Part shown: positions 61,851 to 64,000 of the stretch, piece by piece
Layout of the letters: each line of letters begins with the position of its first letter
Numbering within the stretch: the first letter of the stretch is position 1
Origin: Variovorax jilinensis
GTDB lineage: Bacteria > Pseudomonadota > Gammaproteobacteria > Burkholderiales > Burkholderiaceae_C
Direction: 5' to 3'
Assembly: GCF_030316885.1 (NCBI RefSeq)
Contig: NZ_JASZYQ010000003.1
Location: forward strand, 620,001 to 684,000
DNA length: 64,000 nt
The notes under the pieces: model-generated
Databases searched by the model: none
Seen by the model: only the letters and a program-made list of their open reading frames with translations
What the model was told of the DNA's origin: nothing
Translations under genes and position numbers: made by a program

Positions 61851-62438
61851 ATGCCATTCCAGAACCTCCGACACGGCGCCACGCGCGCCATCCGCCAGCC
61901 GAAGTCACGCGCCGTCGCCTCGGGCCTCTCGATGCTCGCGCTCGGCATGCTTGCAGCCTGCACGACACCCGCCCCGCAAAGCGGCACGAGCGCCCCCTTC
62001 TATCCGTTGCCGCCCTCCGGCCAGCCGGCACCGCCGGTTGCGCAGCCACCGGCGCCACCCAAGCCGCAGGCCATCTTCGTGCGACCTGCATCGGGCCGCA
62101 CCATCGCCGGCTTCGACGCCAACAAGAACAAGGGACTGGACATCGCCGGCAATCCCGGCGACCCGATCGTCGCGGCGGCCGATGGCCGCGTGGTCTATGT
62201 CGGCGGCGAACTGCGCGGCTACGGCAACATGGTGATCGTGCAGCACAACGACACCTTCCTCACGGCCTACGCGCACACCAGGACCATCCTCGTCAAGGAG
62301 AAGGACGTGGTGCGCCAGGGCCAGAAGATTGCCGAGATGGGCAACAGCGACGCCGACCGCGTGAAGCTGCATTTCGAGATCCGCAAGCAAGGCGTCGCGG
62401 TCGATCCCGAGCCCTACCTGAACGGCACGCTGCGCTGA
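61851..62438 (+). CDS. NlpD-like LytM-domain lipoprotein (probably non-catalytic)
   Basis: A 195-residue envelope protein with a signal peptide and lipobox LAAC (Cys37), a Pro-rich linker and a LytM/M23 domain whose sequence (NKGLDIAG, GRVVYVGGELRGYGNMVIVQHND, LHFEIR) closely resembles the C-terminal domain of NlpD. The first zinc ligand position is Asn, not His, in the NKGLD motif, so it is likely a degenerate activator of cell-wall amidases rather than a peptidase. The LysM domain of classical NlpD is absent. A longer upstream open frame is only a shadow. Confidence 0.85.
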   Translation: MPFQNLRHGATRAIRQPKSRAVASGLSMLALGMLAACTTPAPQSGTSAPFYPLPPSGQPAPPVAQPPAPPKPQAIFVRPASGRTIAGFDANKNKGLDIAGNPGDPIVAAADGRVVYVGGELRGYGNMVIVQHNDTFLTAYAHTRTILVKEKDVVRQGQKIAEMGNSDADRVKLHFEIRKQGVAVDPEPYLNGTLR

Positions 62439-62556
62439 GCGCTGCGGCAGTCGGCGCATGGCTGTAGGCCGCCGCCGTCTTCACGAAGCGAACTTCTCTT
62501 CGCATTCCTGACATCGTGCTCGCATCCAATATGCGACAAACGAAAAGGAATGCACC

Positions 62557-62871
62557 ATGACCTGCGAAGCCATCCATTTTCCCGAGTCGGGCACCGTCCG
62601 GTTTGCGATCTATCCCGATGGTTTCGACGGTCCGCGCATCATGGCGCGCATCCAGGATCGCGCCTTGCGACAGTGCTTCGGTGCCAGCGCCGATGACGGC
62701 GAAAGCCTCATCGGTGCCTGCGAGTCCCACTTCGGCCTCATCGAATGTTGCGCGTTGGCTCGCTATGCCCTGGCGCCGCAGGTGCCGGTGCTGCTGGGTC
62801 CATCCGACTTCGATCTTCCGATCGAGCGCAGCTTCCAGAAGACCTTGCAGGCCGACGCCCAGTTTGCCTGA
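62557..62871 (+). CDS. DUF1488-like small protein
   Basis: A 104-residue cytoplasmic protein whose pattern (V-F-I-DG---I-ARI---AL-Q-FGA ... L--ACESHFGLIE-CALARY) resembles the DUF1488 family. Function is unknown. AAAAGGAA sits at good spacing before the ATG. It is a single gene, convergent with a secreted small protein gene. Confidence 0.65.
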   Translation: MTCEAIHFPESGTVRFAIYPDGFDGPRIMARIQDRALRQCFGASADDGESLIGACESHFGLIECCALARYALAPQVPVLLGPSDFDLPIERSFQKTLQADAQFA

Positions 62872-62898
62872 CCGGACGTCGACGCGCGATGCGGACGA

Positions 62899-63240
62899 TC
62901 AATGGGCCACGCCGCCGGTGATGCCCGCCATGCCGGTCGACTGTCCCACGACCTCGCTGCTCGTGCCATGTGCGGTGGCAACGGCTTCGCGATAGACGGC
63001 TTCGCGCGAGATTCCTTGCGAACTCACCATGGGTGCAGATGTCGACTGTCCTATGGGTTCGGTGCCGCTCGCATGTGAAGCGGCGATCGCGTCTGCGCTG
63101 GCCTGCGGATTCGCGTTCGAGTTCTGCATCTGCAGCGGGTGGTAGTCGGCGCCGTCCGACTGAGCATTGGCGGACAGCGCGCCGAGCGCGAGGACCGCGC
63201 CCGAAAGGCCGATGGCAAGCGCCTTGAACGAAACATGCAT
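62899..63240 (-). CDS. Small exported protein with an internal repeat
   Basis: A 113-residue protein with a signal peptide (MHVSFKALAIGLSG..., cleavage near ANAQ at residue 26). The mature part is Ser/Ala-rich and holds two similar segments, ASHASGTEPIGQSTS and ATAHGTSSEVVGQSTG, about 40 residues apart. It loosely resembles DUF4148-type periplasmic proteins of Burkholderiales. Function is unknown. A GGAGAACACACC ribosome binding site precedes the ATG. Confidence 0.7.
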   Translation of the reverse strand: MHVSFKALAIGLSGAVLALGALSANAQSDGADYHPLQMQNSNANPQASADAIAASHASGTEPIGQSTSAPMVSSQGISREAVYREAVATAHGTSSEVVGQSTGMAGITGGVAH

Positions 63241-63444
63241 GGTGTGTTCTCCTGCACCCCTTCACCATGGCGACGATGCGGCGCCACGGAGGGATGGGCC
63301 GGACTCTAGGCGCCAAGAATGAGCCACGGATGAGGCTTGAATGAGGTGGGAGTGAGCATCGACGAACTCGCGTCAGCGGGCGCGCACCACCGTCGACGCT
63401 TCACCTCGGGCAGAATTCGCCGCAACTCCTCGTCTACTTCTCGA

Positions 63445-63696
63445 ATGCCTCAAATCCAGGTCACGATCGTGAATCTCACCGGCCATGCGCAGATCGTGCA
63501 TGTCTTCGACACCTTTCATGGCGGGACCCGACCCGTGGACGGCAACCCTTTCGAACTCGTGAAGGGGGAACGCTCGACCTCCTTCGGCGTCAACGCGGAC
63601 GCGCGGGGCTGCGGCCAGCTTGCCTACCGGTCTCGCAGCGGAATGGTTCGCACGGGCATCGAGGTGTCGGAGGGCAGCAGCGTCGAGATCCGCTGA
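63445..63696 (+). CDS. Small hypothetical protein, probably beta-rich
   Basis: No family recognised. From the ATG of MPQIQVTIVNL the protein has 83 residues and looks beta-rich with alternating hydrophobic residues (QVTIVNLTGHAQIVHVFDTF, GIEVSEGSSVEIR). The open frame extends to an ATG at 63337, but that extension is Arg/Ser-rich and unlike a protein N-terminus. No clear ribosome binding site is present. It may be co-transcribed with the following YCII-like gene. Confidence 0.5.
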   Translation: MPQIQVTIVNLTGHAQIVHVFDTFHGGTRPVDGNPFELVKGERSTSFGVNADARGCGQLAYRSRSGMVRTGIEVSEGSSVEIR

Positions 63697-63734
63697 GCGA
63701 CCGGCAGTGCGCCGGACTTCGACCAAGGAACCGG

Positions 63735-64000
63735 ATGATGACCAACTACCTTGTCTCCTTTCCCGCAAGCGCAATGAAAGTCCCGGAAAGGGAGCTTGCC
63801 GCCGTGGGTGAAGCTGCGCGCCAAGTCATTCGCGAGGCGAAGGCTGCAGGCGTCTATGTGTTCGGTGGCGGCATCAACGCGGATGCCGCACCCCTCATGG
63901 TCGCTTCCGACGGCGCGGTGACGAAGGAAACCTATCCCCAGACCAAGGAGTTCGACGGCGGCTTGTGTGTTCTGCGCCTGCCGTCGCGCGAAGCCGCCAT
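63735..64000 (+). CDS. YCII-related domain protein (partial, cut by window end)
   Basis: About 88 codons are visible, starting MMTNYLVSFPASAMKVPERE. The segments AGVYVFGGGINADAAP, KEFDGGLCVLRLPSREAA match the YCII/DGPF-like family of small ferredoxin-like-fold proteins, often linked to sigma factors or of unknown function. AAGGAA lies 6 bp before the first ATG; the second ATG directly follows. The C-terminus is outside the window. Confidence 0.72.
   Translation, partial: MMTNYLVSFPASAMKVPERELAAVGEAARQVIREAKAAGVYVFGGGINADAAPLMVASDGAVTKETYPQTKEFDGGLCVLRLPSREAA

Overview
The window is a gene-dense, high-GC bacterial chromosome segment with no insertion sequences, prophage or CRISPR array. Gene content points to a betaproteobacterium of the order Burkholderiales, most likely a Comamonadaceae member of the Variovorax type. 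This placement is inference from gene families and order: homodimeric aceE, a complete isc operon ending in fdx and dnaQ, class I PHA synthesis genes, and a methylmalonyl-CoA branch. No 16S or database comparison was possible.

Layout. 1-13 kb: N-terminal part of aceE facing away from a PAS histidine kinase/FixJ-type regulator pair, then housekeeping genes folD, prlC, a DUF4124-glutaredoxin, rpiA, pyrD, a yqjD/yqjE-like membrane pair and an L-2-hydroxyglutarate oxidase-like enzyme. 13-21.7 kb: tRNA-Val(CAC), then the iron-sulfur cluster operon iscR-iscS-iscU-iscA-hscB-hscA-fdx running leftward into dnaQ, and uvrB. 21.8-26.4 kb: tyrB, a frameshifted nucleotidyltransferase, a PHA depolymerase with a basic repeat tail, an RnfB-like ferredoxin and a LysE exporter. 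26.4-35.6 kb: a leftward operon mcm-meaB-pccB-pccA-bioB-VOC for propionyl-CoA to succinyl-CoA, divergent from a GntR/FCD regulator. 35.7-45.2 kb: dusA, a DUF2235 hydrolase, an unrecognised two-module beta-helix protein, two MFS exporters that each carry the same palindrome upstream, a small two-gene membrane module and a YbaL-type cation/proton antiporter. 45.3-56.4 kb: dctA, phaB, a ugpCBAE-type ABC importer fused by overlaps to an EEP phosphodiesterase, an RraA-like protein, and phaC-phaA. 56.5-64 kb: pgeF-maiA, an FAH-family hydrolase, Nudix, CreA, an ABC exporter, an NlpD-like lipoprotein and several small unknown genes.

How the genes connect. Carbon storage is a recurrent theme: phaC, phaA and phaB make poly-3-hydroxybutyrate from acetyl-CoA, phaZ degrades it, and the propionyl-CoA operon handles C3-CoA units that could also feed 3-hydroxyvalerate. 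The operon includes its own biotin synthase beside the biotin-dependent carboxylase. BioB needs iron-sulfur clusters, which the isc operon supplies. Translational coupling by 1-4 bp overlaps is very common and was used to fix many start codons.

The most unusual observations are a terminator-like hairpin inside the isc operon between iscA and hscB, a twin palindrome marking two tandem exporters, the two-module beta-helix protein, the phosphodiesterase coupled to the glycerol-phosphate-type importer, the histone-like tail on PhaZ, and a probable 2-bp deletion that breaks a nucleotidyltransferase gene.
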